Positions 51,131-59,437 of a DNA stretch of 64,000 nucleotides are shown here, in pieces. Below the pieces are notes generated by a model. That model did no database searches, was not told the origin of the DNA, and saw nothing but the letters and a program-made list of their open reading frames with translations. The DNA comes from Candidatus Cacconaster stercorequi (GTDB taxonomy: Bacteria > Bacillota > Clostridia > Oscillospirales > Oscillospiraceae), in the NCBI GenBank assembly GCA_018064925.1, contig JAGHUH010000023.1, forward strand, positions 62,001-126,000, written 5' to 3'. The number at the start of each line of letters is the position of its first letter. Positions within the stretch are counted from its first letter, which is position 1. The position numbers were made by a program, and so were the translations under genes.

Positions 51131-52450
51131 ATGAAAGTTTCATTTATTTCTCTGGGCTGTGATAAAAACCGGGTGAATACCGAGCAGATGATGGCACTGT
51201 GCGTGCAGGAGGGCATGACCCTGCAGGGCGATCCGGAGGGCGCCGATGTGGTGGTCATCAACACCTGCGGCTTTATCGACAGCGCCAAAAGCGAGGCCAT
51301 CGACACCATTTTACAGGTGGGTGCGCTGAAGGACGAGGGTCTGGTGGGCAAAATTCTGGTCACCGGCTGCCTGAGCCAGCGATATCAGAAGGAGATACCG
51401 GAGGAGCTGCCGGAGGTGGACGGCATCATGGGCACCGCCAACTACGGCGATATCGTTGAAGCCATCCGCGAAGTGACGGACGGCACGCCTTGCCGCCATT
51501 TCGACAGCATCGACGGGCCGGTGGAGGAGCTGCCCCGCATCCTCAGCACCCCGGCGCACTATGCCTATCTGCGCATTGCCGAGGGCTGCAGCAACCGCTG
51601 TGCCTATTGCGTGATCCCCTCCCTGCGGGGCAAATACCGCAGCCGCAGGATGGAGGATATTCTGGCAGAGGCCAAAGCACTGGCCGACGAGGGCGTGAAG
51701 GAGTGCATCGTGATCGCACAGGACATTACCCGCTACGGCGTTGACCTCTACAAAGAGAAGAAGCTGCCCGAGCTGCTGCGCGAGCTGTGCAAGCTGGATT
51801 TCCATTGGATCCGCCTGCACTATCTCTATCCCGACACCATTACCGATGAGCTTCTCGACACCATTGCCGCGGAGGATAAGATCTGCAAGTACATTGATAT
51901 GCCCATCCAGCACTGCAACGACACCGTGCTGCGCGCCATGAACCGCCGTGAGACCAAGGACGGCCTGCTGGCGCTCTACCGGAAAATGCGCGAGAAGATC
52001 CCGGGTCTGGTGCTGCGTACCAGTCTGATCACCGGCCTGCCTTACGAGGACGAGGCCGCCTTTGACGAGCTGTGCGAATTTTTGCGGGAGGTGCGCATTG
52101 AGCGCGCCGGCGCATTCCCCTACTCCCCCGAGGAGGGGACACCTGCCGCCGAAATGGCGGAGCGCGTGGACACCGCCGAGGCGGAGCGCCGCGCGGAGCT
52201 GGTGGTGGATGTGCAGTCCCGCGTGATGGACGAGTTCAACGAAAGTCGTCTGGGTGATGTGGTGGAGGTGCTGTGCGACGGGTTTGACGCCCAGTCCATG
52301 AGCTATGTGGGACGCAGCTACGCCGAGAGTCCCGGCATTGACGGTCAGATCTATTTCACCGCCGAGGGAGATGTCAACCCCGGTGATTTTGTACAGGTGC
52401 GCCTGACGGACACCATGGACGGCGAGCTGATGGGCGAAGCGACAGAATAA
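51131..52450 (+). CDS. rimO: Ribosomal protein S12 methylthiotransferase RimO
   Basis: 439 residues, radical SAM methylthiotransferase. N-terminal UPF0004 cysteines (SLGCDKNRVNTE, NTCGF, GCLSQR), radical SAM CSNRCAYC, and a C-terminal TRAM domain (GDFVQVRLTD). The SLGCDKNRVNTE and SPEEGTPAAEM signatures distinguish RimO from MiaB. Adds SCH3 to Asp89 of S12. Follows recX by 11 bases. Confidence 0.95.
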   Translation: MKVSFISLGCDKNRVNTEQMMALCVQEGMTLQGDPEGADVVVINTCGFIDSAKSEAIDTILQVGALKDEGLVGKILVTGCLSQRYQKEIPEELPEVDGIMGTANYGDIVEAIREVTDGTPCRHFDSIDGPVEELPRILSTPAHYAYLRIAEGCSNRCAYCVIPSLRGKYRSRRMEDILAEAKALADEGVKECIVIAQDITRYGVDLYKEKKLPELLRELCKLDFHWIRLHYLYPDTITDELLDTIAAEDKICKYIDMPIQHCNDTVLRAMNRRETKDGLLALYRKMREKIPGLVLRTSLITGLPYEDEAAFDELCEFLREVRIERAGAFPYSPEEGTPAAEMAERVDTAEAERRAELVVDVQSRVMDEFNESRLGDVVEVLCDGFDAQSMSYVGRSYAESPGIDGQIYFTAEGDVNPGDFVQVRLTDTMDGELMGEATE

Positions 52451-52474
52451 AAAGCTGGTAATTTCCGATTTTTG

Positions 52475-52483
52475 TGGTATAAT
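52475..52483 (+). promoter_or_regulatory. Extended -10 promoter of pgsA
   Basis: TGGTATAAT (extended -10, TATAAT at 52478-52483) 40 bases before the ATG; no good -35. Confidence 0.5.
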
Positions 52484-52523
52484 AAATTGATTTTACCATT
52501 GCTGACAGAAAGGGCGTGATCCA

Positions 52524-53057
52524 ATGCCTATGACAACCGCTAATAAACTGACCATTGCCCGCGTGGTGCTGATCCCGGTGTTTCTGGTCATCATGTATCT
52601 GGGATTTCCCGGCAGTCGCTATGCGGCGCTGGCTGTGTTCATCATCGCCAGCCTGACCGACCTGCTGGATGGCTATATTGCCCGACACTACAATCAGATC
52701 TCCGATTTTGGCAAGTTCATGGATCCGCTGGCGGACAAGTGCCTGGTGATGGCGGCGCTGTGTATGTTTGTGCGGGAGGGATCCATGGCGGCATGGATTT
52801 TGGCGGCCGTGCTGCTGCGTGAATTTGCCGTCAGCGGAATGCGCCTGATCGCGGTGGAAAAGGGCCGCGTGATTGCAGCCGCCTGGTCCGGCAAGATCAA
52901 GACCGCCAGCACCATGGTGTGCATCTGCCTGATTTTGTTCGGCATCCCCCATTGGCTGAACCTTGTGTGTCAGGCGGTCATTCTGGTGACTACGGTGTAC
53001 TCCGGCGTGGAGTATTTCAGCAAAAACTGGGATGTATTTCAAGAAAACGAAGCATAA
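52524..53057 (+). CDS. pgsA: CDP-diacylglycerol-glycerol-3-phosphate 3-phosphatidyltransferase
   Basis: 177 residues, integral membrane. The CDP-alcohol phosphatidyltransferase motif D-x2-D-G-x2-A-R-x8-G-x3-D-x3-D is complete (about residues 50-72). Makes phosphatidylglycerol phosphate, the first step to PG and cardiolipin. AGAAAGGG precedes the ATG. Confidence 0.94.
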   Translation: MPMTTANKLTIARVVLIPVFLVIMYLGFPGSRYAALAVFIIASLTDLLDGYIARHYNQISDFGKFMDPLADKCLVMAALCMFVREGSMAAWILAAVLLREFAVSGMRLIAVEKGRVIAAAWSGKIKTASTMVCICLILFGIPHWLNLVCQAVILVTTVYSGVEYFSKNWDVFQENEA

Positions 53058-53085
53058 AAAAGAACGGCGCAAGCCGTTCTTTTTT
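53056..53085. terminator. Bidirectional terminator between pgsA and rsmI
   Basis: GAACGGC/GCCGTTC stem with GCAA loop (53062-53079), A-run before and T-run after. Confidence 0.9.
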
Positions 53086-53106
53086 ATATGCGTTTTTTAT
53101 CTATGA

Positions 53107-53934
53107 TCATGCCTTCAGCACGGCATCGTACAGCTCATTTTTATTCAATCCCGTATCGGCGGAAACCTGACGCACGGCGTCCTTCATCCGCATTCCATCC
53201 CCGCGCAGTTTCTGAACCATGGCGATGCCATCCTCCAGCGAGAGGGCGGGGGCTGTGATGGGCTCGGCACCGGCCACCACCAGAACAAATTCACCCCGGG
53301 GCTCCGTTTCGGCGTAATACGCTACGGCTCCGGACAAGGTGGTGCGGCGGGTCTCCTCGTGGAGTTTGGTCAGCTCACGGCACAGGGCAATGGGGCGATC
53401 GCCCAGAATGGCCAGCATATCGCTCAGCGTGGCGCGGAGCTTATGGGGTGCCTCATGGAACACCATGGTGCGTTCCTCGCTCGTCAGATGCTCCAGCTGT
53501 TCCCGGCGCTCCTTCTTATTGGCGGAAAGGAAACCCTCAAAAGTAAAGCGGCGGGTGGGCAGACCGGATACCGCCAGCGCATTGATGGCGGCACAGCAGC
53601 CGGGAATGCTCAATACCTCCACGCCGTTCTCGGCGCACAGGCGCACCAGATCCTCGCCGGGGTCGCTGATGGCGGGGGTGCCGGCATCGGTGACCAGTGC
53701 GCAGACCTCGCCGGAGAGCAGACGATTCAAAATCGCCTGACCGGCGGCGGCGCGGTTATGCTCGTGATAGCTGACCAGCGGCTTTTTAATGCCGAAATGA
53801 TTCAGCAGCCGGACGGATACCCGGGTATCCTCGGCGGCGATAAAATCCGCCTGCTGCAGGGTTTCCACGGCGCGGGGGGAGAAGTCACCCAGATTGCCGA
53901 TGGGCGTGGCCACCAGATATAATAGACCTGACAT
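53107..53934 (-). CDS. rsmI: 16S rRNA (cytidine-1402-2'-O)-methyltransferase RsmI
   Basis: 275 residues. SAM-dependent tetrapyrrole-methylase fold: LYLVATPIGNLGDFSPRAVE at the N terminus, EDTR, SDPG, and PTRRFTFEGFLSANKKER. Methylates C1402 at the P site. It lies 12 bases downstream of the 53947-54672 methyltransferase gene, in one operon. Confidence 0.95.
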   Translation of the reverse strand: MSGLLYLVATPIGNLGDFSPRAVETLQQADFIAAEDTRVSVRLLNHFGIKKPLVSYHEHNRAAAGQAILNRLLSGEVCALVTDAGTPAISDPGEDLVRLCAENGVEVLSIPGCCAAINALAVSGLPTRRFTFEGFLSANKKERREQLEHLTSEERTMVFHEAPHKLRATLSDMLAILGDRPIALCRELTKLHEETRRTTLSGAVAYYAETEPRGEFVLVVAGAEPITAPALSLEDGIAMVQKLRGDGMRMKDAVRQVSADTGLNKNELYDAVLKA

Positions 53935-53946
53935 ATCGTTTACCTC

Positions 53947-54672
53947 TTATGCTTTGTTTCTGAAATAAATTTGGTTGTATTCCTCGGTATCCGTGCCGTC
54001 GGCATTGCGAAGCACCAGCGGCGGCTCCACCGCCAGACCGGGATGGCCGCCCTTGCGGCTCTCCAACAGCAGCAGCTTCGGTGCGGCCGAGACCGTGTGA
54101 TGCACGAAACGCAGACGCTTTGGCTCCAAACCGTGCTTTCGCAGCAGGAGAAACAGCTCCACCATGCGCTCGGGACGAAACACCAGACAGAATCGCCCGC
54201 CGTAGGTCAGCAGACGGGACGCGGCGGTGCAGACATCCGCCAAGGTGCAGCAAATCTCACTGCGGGCGGCACCGCGGGCGGCGTCGGGGGACACCAGACC
54301 GGCATCCGGCGGGAAGTACGGGGGATTGGACACCACCAGATCGAAGCTGCCGGCAGGGGGCAGTTGGGCGGGGCTGCGAAGGTCGGCCTCCACGGTGATG
54401 ATCCGATGGCCCAGACCGTTGAGCGCGGCATTGCGGCGGGATAGATTGCAGGCGGCACGCTGAAGCTCCACATTGGTGACGCTCAGTTCCTCCTGACGGG
54501 CAAGAAGCAGCAGACCCAACAGACCACTGCCGCTGCCCAGATCGCAGATGCGCAATCCGCGCTTCAGCCGGGGGAAGGCACCCAGCACGAAGGAGTCCGT
54601 GGAGGGTTGGAACAGGGTATCATCAAAATAAAACCGATAGCCGTCCGGCCACAACTGATCCAACTTTTCCAC
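53947..54672 (-). CDS. tRNA1(Val) adenine-N6 methyltransferase-like protein
   Basis: 241 residues, GTG start directly after AAAGGAGGG. SAM motif ICDLGSGSGLLGLLLL and catalytic NPPYFPPDAG of N6-adenine methyltransferases. Resembles YfiC/TrmN6 of the modified A37 of tRNA1(Val); its pairing with rsmI is common in Firmicutes. The longer in-frame ORF from 54732 lacks a ribosome site. Target inferred. Confidence 0.88.
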   Translation of the reverse strand: MEKLDQLWPDGYRFYFDDTLFQPSTDSFVLGAFPRLKRGLRICDLGSGSGLLGLLLLARQEELSVTNVELQRAACNLSRRNAALNGLGHRIITVEADLRSPAQLPPAGSFDLVVSNPPYFPPDAGLVSPDAARGAARSEICCTLADVCTAASRLLTYGGRFCLVFRPERMVELFLLLRKHGLEPKRLRFVHHTVSAAPKLLLLESRKGGHPGLAVEPPLVLRNADGTDTEEYNQIYFRNKA

Positions 54673-54750
54673 AGGGAACCCTCCTTTGCATATATTTGCT
54701 CTATTGTAATATAAAAGGTACCTCTTTGGCAAGGTGGAGCGAAAAGAAAA

Positions 54751-54776
54751 AACACCGGACTGCTGTCCGGTGTTTT
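54751..54776 (-). terminator. Terminator between the ferredoxin and methyltransferase genes
   Basis: AACACCGGAC/GTCCGGTGTT stem (54751-54760, 54765-54774) with T-runs on both strands. Confidence 0.9.
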
Positions 54777-54798
54777 TTGCTTGCTATGTAACGATAAA

Positions 54799-54972
54799 TT
54801 ACTCAGCGGGATTGATAGCGCCGTTGGGGCAGGTATCACTGCAAGAACCGCAGTCCAGGCATGCGCCTGCATCGATGACATAAGAAGCATCGCCCTGGGA
54901 AATAGCACCAACGGGGCAAGCATCTGCGCAAGCGCCGCACATGACGCAAGCAGAACCGATCTGATAAGCCAT
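54799..54972 (-). CDS. 2[4Fe-4S] ferredoxin
   Basis: 57 residues. Two cluster motifs: Cys 9, 12, 15, 19 (CVMCGACADACP) and Cys 38, 41, 44, 48 (CLDCGSCSDTCP), the clostridial ferredoxin pattern. GGAGGTG lies 6 bases before the ATG. Low-potential electron carrier of an anaerobe. Monocistronic with its own terminator. Codon use (GCT, TCT, GGT) suggests high expression. Confidence 0.97.
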   Translation of the reverse strand: MAYQIGSACVMCGACADACPVGAISQGDASYVIDAGACLDCGSCSDTCPNGAINPAE

Positions 54973-55083
54973 AGAGCACCTCCATAAAGATTTGTATGAT
55001 TATTGTAACATGAAAATCAAAAAATGCAATACCCAATCAGTGAAAAATGCAGAAAGGTGAAAATTGTCTGATTTTTCCGCAAA

Positions 55084-55112
55084 TTGACATCTTTTTTGGG
55101 ATATGTTACAAT
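55084..55112 (+). promoter_or_regulatory. SigA promoter of the salvage operon
   Basis: TTGACA (55084-55089), 17-base spacer, TACAAT (55107-55112). Confidence 0.85.
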
Positions 55113-55140
55113 TCCAATGAAGAAAAAAGGAGGGATTGCC

Positions 55141-55965
55141 TTGGAATATACATACGATTATTTTCGCCTCAGCGCGGATTATGTGCGCCGGCGCATTGGT
55201 TTTGATCCGGAGATCGGACTGATCCTGGGCTCCGGCTGCGGACCACTGGCCAAACAAATTGAAAACAGCGTGGAGATCCCCTACGCCGAGATCCCCAACT
55301 TCCTGCGCTCCACCGTTCCCACCCATGCCGGCAAGCTGATCTGCGGCACCGTGGCAGGGAAAAAGGTGGTCTGCATGTCGGGTCGTTTCCACTCCTACGA
55401 GGGATACGATTTCGAGCAGCTCACTGCGCCGGTGCGCCTGTTCAAGTGTCTGGGCTGCCGGGCGGTGATCCTGACCAATGCCGCCGGCGGCGTGAACGAG
55501 AGCTACAAGCCCGGCGACATCATGATTATTTCCGATCAGATCAAGCTGATGGGCGCAAGCCCCCTGCGGGGCAAAAATGTGGAGGAATTTGGGCCTCGAT
55601 TTTTTGATGTGCAGAAAATGTACACCCCCGAGCTGCGAGAGCTGGCGAAACAATGCGCCGCGGACAGCGGGCTGACCGTCCACGAGGGCGTCTACTTCTT
55701 TATGCCCGGCCCGCAGTTTGAAACGCCGGCGGAGATCCGGGCGATCCGGGCGCTGGGCGGCGACGCGGTGGGAATGTCCACCGTCACCGAGGCGCTGACG
55801 GCGGCGCACTGCGGCCTGCCCTGTCTGGGCTTCAGCGTAATTGCCAATCTGGCTGCCGGGATGTCCGACCGTCCCCTCACCGATGAGGAGGTCAACGAGG
55901 TGGGCGTGATGGTGGCAGATCAGTTCAGCACCTATCTGAAAAAAGTTCTGGAGGCGATGGAATGA
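55141..55965 (+). CDS. Purine nucleoside phosphorylase, trimeric type
   Basis: 274 residues, TTG start 6 bases after AAAGGAGGG; an upstream ATG at 55117 has no site. Blocks: LILGSGCGPL, GRFHSYEGY, ILTNAAGGV, GPQFETPAEIRAI and VGMSTVTE. The Asn of the purine-site block (SVIANLAAGM) is kept, pointing to 6-oxopurine substrates rather than MTA itself. Next to the MTA/SAH deaminase and MtnA-like genes it could act as a methylthioinosine phosphorylase. Overlaps the next gene by 4 bases. Confidence 0.9.
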   Translation: MEYTYDYFRLSADYVRRRIGFDPEIGLILGSGCGPLAKQIENSVEIPYAEIPNFLRSTVPTHAGKLICGTVAGKKVVCMSGRFHSYEGYDFEQLTAPVRLFKCLGCRAVILTNAAGGVNESYKPGDIMIISDQIKLMGASPLRGKNVEEFGPRFFDVQKMYTPELRELAKQCAADSGLTVHEGVYFFMPGPQFETPAEIRAIRALGGDAVGMSTVTEALTAAHCGLPCLGFSVIANLAAGMSDRPLTDEEVNEVGVMVADQFSTYLKKVLEAME

Positions 55966-57251
55966 CGACGCTGTTCAAAAATGCACTGATCTATACCCCT
56001 GCCGGTGATGTAAACGGATATCTGGCGGTGAAAAATGAATGGATCACCTATATCGGCACGGAGCGCCCCGAGGGAGCGTTCGACTGCGAAAAGGACATGA
56101 TGGGCAAGCTGCTGATGCCGGGGCTGGTGAACTGCCACACCCACACCCCCATGACACTGCTGCGGGGACTGGGCACCGATCTGCCGCTGCAGACATGGCT
56201 GTTCGACACGATCTTCCCGGTGGAGGGGCGGCTGACCACGGAGGATATCGTGGCCGGCACGCGTTTGGGTCTGCTGGAAATGCTGCGCAGCGGCACAACC
56301 AGCTTCAGCGATATGTATTTCCTGCCGGATGCCATGGCGCAGGCCATTCTTGATAGCGGCATCAAAGCCAACATCTGTCAGCATGTGCAGGCATTTGATG
56401 CCGGAGATACCTACGGCTCGGTGGCCTCGGCACGGCGGATGGAGGAACTGCATAAAAACTTCCACGGCAAGGGAAACGGACGCATCCGGGTGGACGCCTG
56501 CCTGCACGCCGAATATACCTGCTTTAGCGAGGATGTGGCGCGGGGCGTGGCGGATTTCGCTCGGGACAATGACCTGCGGATGCACATCCATTTGAGTGAA
56601 ACGAAAAGTGAGCACGCCGAGTGCATGACCCGGCACGGCGGCCTGACACCCGCCGGTTGGTTTGAAAAAATGGGCGTATTCGATGTACCCTGCACCGCGG
56701 CACACTGCGTGTGGACCACACGGGAGGATTGGGAGATCTTCTGCCGCCACGGCGTGACGGTGGCACACAATCCCACCAGCAACATGAAGCTGGGCAGTGG
56801 CTTTGCCCCTATCCCGGAGATGGCGGCCAGCGGCGTGAACATTACCATCGGCACCGACGGCACCGCCAGCAACAACAATCTGAATATGTTTGAAGAGCTG
56901 CATCTGGCGGCACTGATCCACAACGGGCGGCACAGTGATGCCAGCATCATGCCTGCCCGACAGGTGATCGAAATGGCCACGGTGAACGGTGCCAAGGCGC
57001 AGGGACGCATGGATACCGGCGTGCTGGAGGTGGGAAAACGGGCTGACATCATTGCCATTGATATGGATCAGCCCCACCTGTTCCCAAATCTGGACACCGC
57101 CGGACTGGTGGCCTATGCCGCCCAGGGCAGCGATGTGGTGTTGACCATGGTGGACGGTGAGATCCTCTATGAAAATGGCACATATCTGACGCTGGATCAG
57201 GAACAGATCATGGACGAGGCGAAAGCGGCGGTGAAACGACTCTATGCGTGA
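55962..57251 (+). CDS. mtaD: 5'-methylthioadenosine/S-adenosylhomocysteine deaminase
   Basis: 429-residue amidohydrolase. Metal-binding VNCHTHTPMTLLRG, the IHLSETKSEH block, AAHCVW and GTDGTASNNNLNM are the signatures of MtaD/SAH deaminases. Converts MTA to methylthioinosine and SAH to S-inosylhomocysteine. Coupled to the phosphorylase (ATGA) and overlapping the MtnA-like gene by 8 bases. Confidence 0.92.
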   Translation: MTTLFKNALIYTPAGDVNGYLAVKNEWITYIGTERPEGAFDCEKDMMGKLLMPGLVNCHTHTPMTLLRGLGTDLPLQTWLFDTIFPVEGRLTTEDIVAGTRLGLLEMLRSGTTSFSDMYFLPDAMAQAILDSGIKANICQHVQAFDAGDTYGSVASARRMEELHKNFHGKGNGRIRVDACLHAEYTCFSEDVARGVADFARDNDLRMHIHLSETKSEHAECMTRHGGLTPAGWFEKMGVFDVPCTAAHCVWTTREDWEIFCRHGVTVAHNPTSNMKLGSGFAPIPEMAASGVNITIGTDGTASNNNLNMFEELHLAALIHNGRHSDASIMPARQVIEMATVNGAKAQGRMDTGVLEVGKRADIIAIDMDQPHLFPNLDTAGLVAYAAQGSDVVLTMVDGEILYENGTYLTLDQEQIMDEAKAAVKRLYA

Positions 57252-58329
57252 GGGAATGATGATGGATCGCGCGGACAAAGACCTTGCCTTTATGCTGCAA
57301 TATGAAAATGTGGCATGGTATGAGCGGGGAGAGGTACGCATTCTGGATCGCCGGGTCTATCCCAGACGGGTGGAATTCGTTACCTGCCGTACCCACGGCG
57401 AGGTGGCCCAGGCCCTGCGGGACATGGTGACACAATCCACCGGGCCCTTTACCGCTGCTGCCATGGGGATGGCATTGGCAGCTTACGAATGCCGCGGCAA
57501 AACGGCGTCGGAGCAGATGACTTATCTTAAACAGGCGGCGGACACCATTTCCCATGCCCGTCCCACCACCGTGGGGAGAATGCAGCGCATTACCGGCGGC
57601 TGTCTTGCCTATGCGGAGAAGGCGCTGGCGGAGGGCATCGGTGATCTGGCGGAGGGCATCCGGGACTACACCGTGGCCACCAACAACCGACGCTACAACA
57701 AGGTGGGAAAGATGGCGGAATATCTGGTGGATCTGTTTCCCGACAACGGCACCGTCATGACCCAATGCTTTGCCGAGACCATCGTGGGGATGATGCTGCG
57801 GGAGTGCCGCCGGCGGGGCAAGAGCATTCGCCTGTTCTGTCCGGAGACCCGCCCGTTCTTTCAAGGGGCGCGGCTCACCGCCACGGTTTGCCGCGACATG
57901 GGCTTTGATGTGACGGTGATCACCGACAATATGCCTGCCTATGTGATGCAGCGGGAGAAGGTGGACGTATTCACCTGCGCCGCCGACGCCATCTGCTGCG
58001 ACGGATATGTGGCCAACAAGGTGGGCACCCTCCAGATTGCCATTGCCGCAAAATATATGGGCATCCCGGCGTTCATCACGGGGATTCCCGATAGCGGACA
58101 TCCTACCCACGACAGCGTACACATCGAGCTGCGCAATCCGGCGGAAACGCTGGAGGCCATGGGCGTGAAAACGGCGGCGGACGGCGTGAAGGGCTACTAT
58201 CCCGCCTTTGACCTGACGCCGCCCAGCCTGATCTCCGGCATCGTGACGGATCTGGGCATCTATTCACCCTATGATTTGAAACGGTATCTGGCCGTCAGCG
58301 ATCTCGGCCCCTATGAGATGGTGATTTGA
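57244..58329 (+). CDS. MtnA/aIF-2B-family sugar-phosphate isomerase
   Basis: 361 residues. Family hallmarks: GTVMTQCFAETI with the catalytic Cys, ETRPFFQGAR-TA, and CAADAIC with the Asp. Homologous to methylthioribose-1-phosphate isomerase and ribose-1,5-bisphosphate isomerase. Given its operon, 5-methylthioribose-1-phosphate to methylthioribulose-1-phosphate is the best guess. More divergent than Bacillus MtnA, so another aldose-1-phosphate is possible. Confidence 0.82.
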   Translation: MREGMMMDRADKDLAFMLQYENVAWYERGEVRILDRRVYPRRVEFVTCRTHGEVAQALRDMVTQSTGPFTAAAMGMALAAYECRGKTASEQMTYLKQAADTISHARPTTVGRMQRITGGCLAYAEKALAEGIGDLAEGIRDYTVATNNRRYNKVGKMAEYLVDLFPDNGTVMTQCFAETIVGMMLRECRRRGKSIRLFCPETRPFFQGARLTATVCRDMGFDVTVITDNMPAYVMQREKVDVFTCAADAICCDGYVANKVGTLQIAIAAKYMGIPAFITGIPDSGHPTHDSVHIELRNPAETLEAMGVKTAADGVKGYYPAFDLTPPSLISGIVTDLGIYSPYDLKRYLAVSDLGPYEMVI

Positions 58330-58332
58330 ATG

Positions 58333-58365
58333 AAGAAGGACTGCTTCGGCGGTCCTTCTTTTTTT
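58333..58365 (+). terminator. Terminator of the salvage operon
   Basis: AAGAAGGAC/GTCCTTCTT stem (58333-58341, 58352-58360) followed by T-run. Confidence 0.88.
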
Positions 58366-58390
58366 CGCGTTCACAATTTGTTTTCAAAAA

Positions 58391-58476
58391 GGTCAAAGAA
58401 AGTCAAAAATAACCTCTTGACTTTTGACGCGGGTGGGGTATAATACGCTCAAAGGTCAAAGAAAGGCAAAGTCAAA
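58391..58476 (+). promoter_or_regulatory. CtsR-controlled promoter of ctsR-mcsA-clpC
   Basis: TTGACT (58417-58422), 16-base spacer, TATAAT (58439-58444). A perfect CtsR heptad repeat GGTCAAAGAAAGTCAAA (58391-58407) lies upstream, and a second, GGTCAAAGAAAGGCAAA (58454-58470), downstream, followed by a further GTCAAA. The promoter is thus bracketed by operators. Confidence 0.9.
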
Positions 58477-58495
58477 AGAACGGGAGGAAACGGGT

Positions 58496-58945
58496 ATGGG
58501 AATTTCTGATCTGATCGCCGGATTTATTCAGGCGGAGCTGGAGGAGGCGGGCGGCGCATTAGAGCTGCAGCGCAACGATCTGGCGGCGCGGTTCAACTGT
58601 GTGCCCAGCCAGATCAACTATGTGATGTCCACGCGGTTTTCTCCGGAACGGGGATACATCGTGGAGAGCCGGCGGGGCGGCGGCGGATATATCCGCATCA
58701 CCCGGGTGCAGGTGGATCGCCAGACGCTGCTGATGCATGTGATCAACTCCGTGGGCGATGAGCTGGATTTGCCCAGCGGCCGCGCCATGGTGCAAAATCT
58801 GGTGGACGCCGAGGCTATTCCGGCGGCGGCGGGACAACTGCTGCTGTCGGCCATGAGCGATAAGGCGCTGCGCACGGCGCCCAGAGAATACCGGGCGGCG
58901 CTGCGAGCGGACATTTTCAAACAGGTATTGATCCAACTGGTATGA
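58496..58945 (+). CDS. ctsR: Heat-shock repressor CtsR
   Basis: 149 residues from MGISDLIAGFIQAELEE. Winged HTH with NCVPSQINYVMSTRFSPERGY and the arginine-clamp wing ESRRGGGGYIRI that contacts the heptads. C-terminal four-helix dimer domain. Start after GGGAGGAAA; the longer frame from 58424 runs through the promoter. Autoregulated. Confidence 0.96.
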   Translation: MGISDLIAGFIQAELEEAGGALELQRNDLAARFNCVPSQINYVMSTRFSPERGYIVESRRGGGGYIRITRVQVDRQTLLMHVINSVGDELDLPSGRAMVQNLVDAEAIPAAAGQLLLSAMSDKALRTAPREYRAALRADIFKQVLIQLV

Positions 58946-58969
58946 TTTTCGGATAAGGAGGATAACATC

Positions 58970-59395
58970 ATGAAATGTGAACACTGTGGCAAGAATGAAG
59001 CTACCTTTTATTACAAGAGCAATGTCAACGGACGAGTGACGGAAAAGCATCTGTGCCATGAATGCGCTGAAAAGATGGGCTACACGGAGAGCTTCCGTCC
59101 CATGCGGCTGTTCGACGATGCGTTCTTTACCCGGCCCTTTGGCCTGCTGGATGGTCTGCTGGGTGGCTTCGGCAGCCGGATGCTGACCGAGTTCCCCATG
59201 GAGGAGGACATCGTCCACGCCGCCGAGACGGAGAAGAAGGAGGAAGAGCTGCTGGACGGCGCACAGCGGGAGAAGCTGACGCGGGAATGTCGCCGCAACG
59301 CCCTGCAGGCGCAGTTGAAATCGGCGGTGGAGCGGGAGGATTTTGAAACGGCGATCAAACTGCGGGACGAGATCCGACAGCTGCCGCAGGAGTAA
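58970..59395 (+). CDS. mcsA: McsA-type zinc-finger/UVR-motif protein
   Basis: 141 residues. Zinc finger with CEHC and CHEC pairs near the N terminus, and a C-terminal UVR motif (EREDFETAIKLRDEIRQL). In Bacillus McsA activates the arginine kinase McsB; here the next gene is clpC with no mcsB in between, so McsA may act directly on ClpC or CtsR. AGGAGGA precedes the ATG. Confidence 0.92.
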   Translation: MKCEHCGKNEATFYYKSNVNGRVTEKHLCHECAEKMGYTESFRPMRLFDDAFFTRPFGLLDGLLGGFGSRMLTEFPMEEDIVHAAETEKKEEELLDGAQREKLTRECRRNALQAQLKSAVEREDFETAIKLRDEIRQLPQE

Positions 59396-59437
59396 GAAAC
59401 GCCGCAACGATGGCAAAGAGAAGGGATGTGTTTCGAT

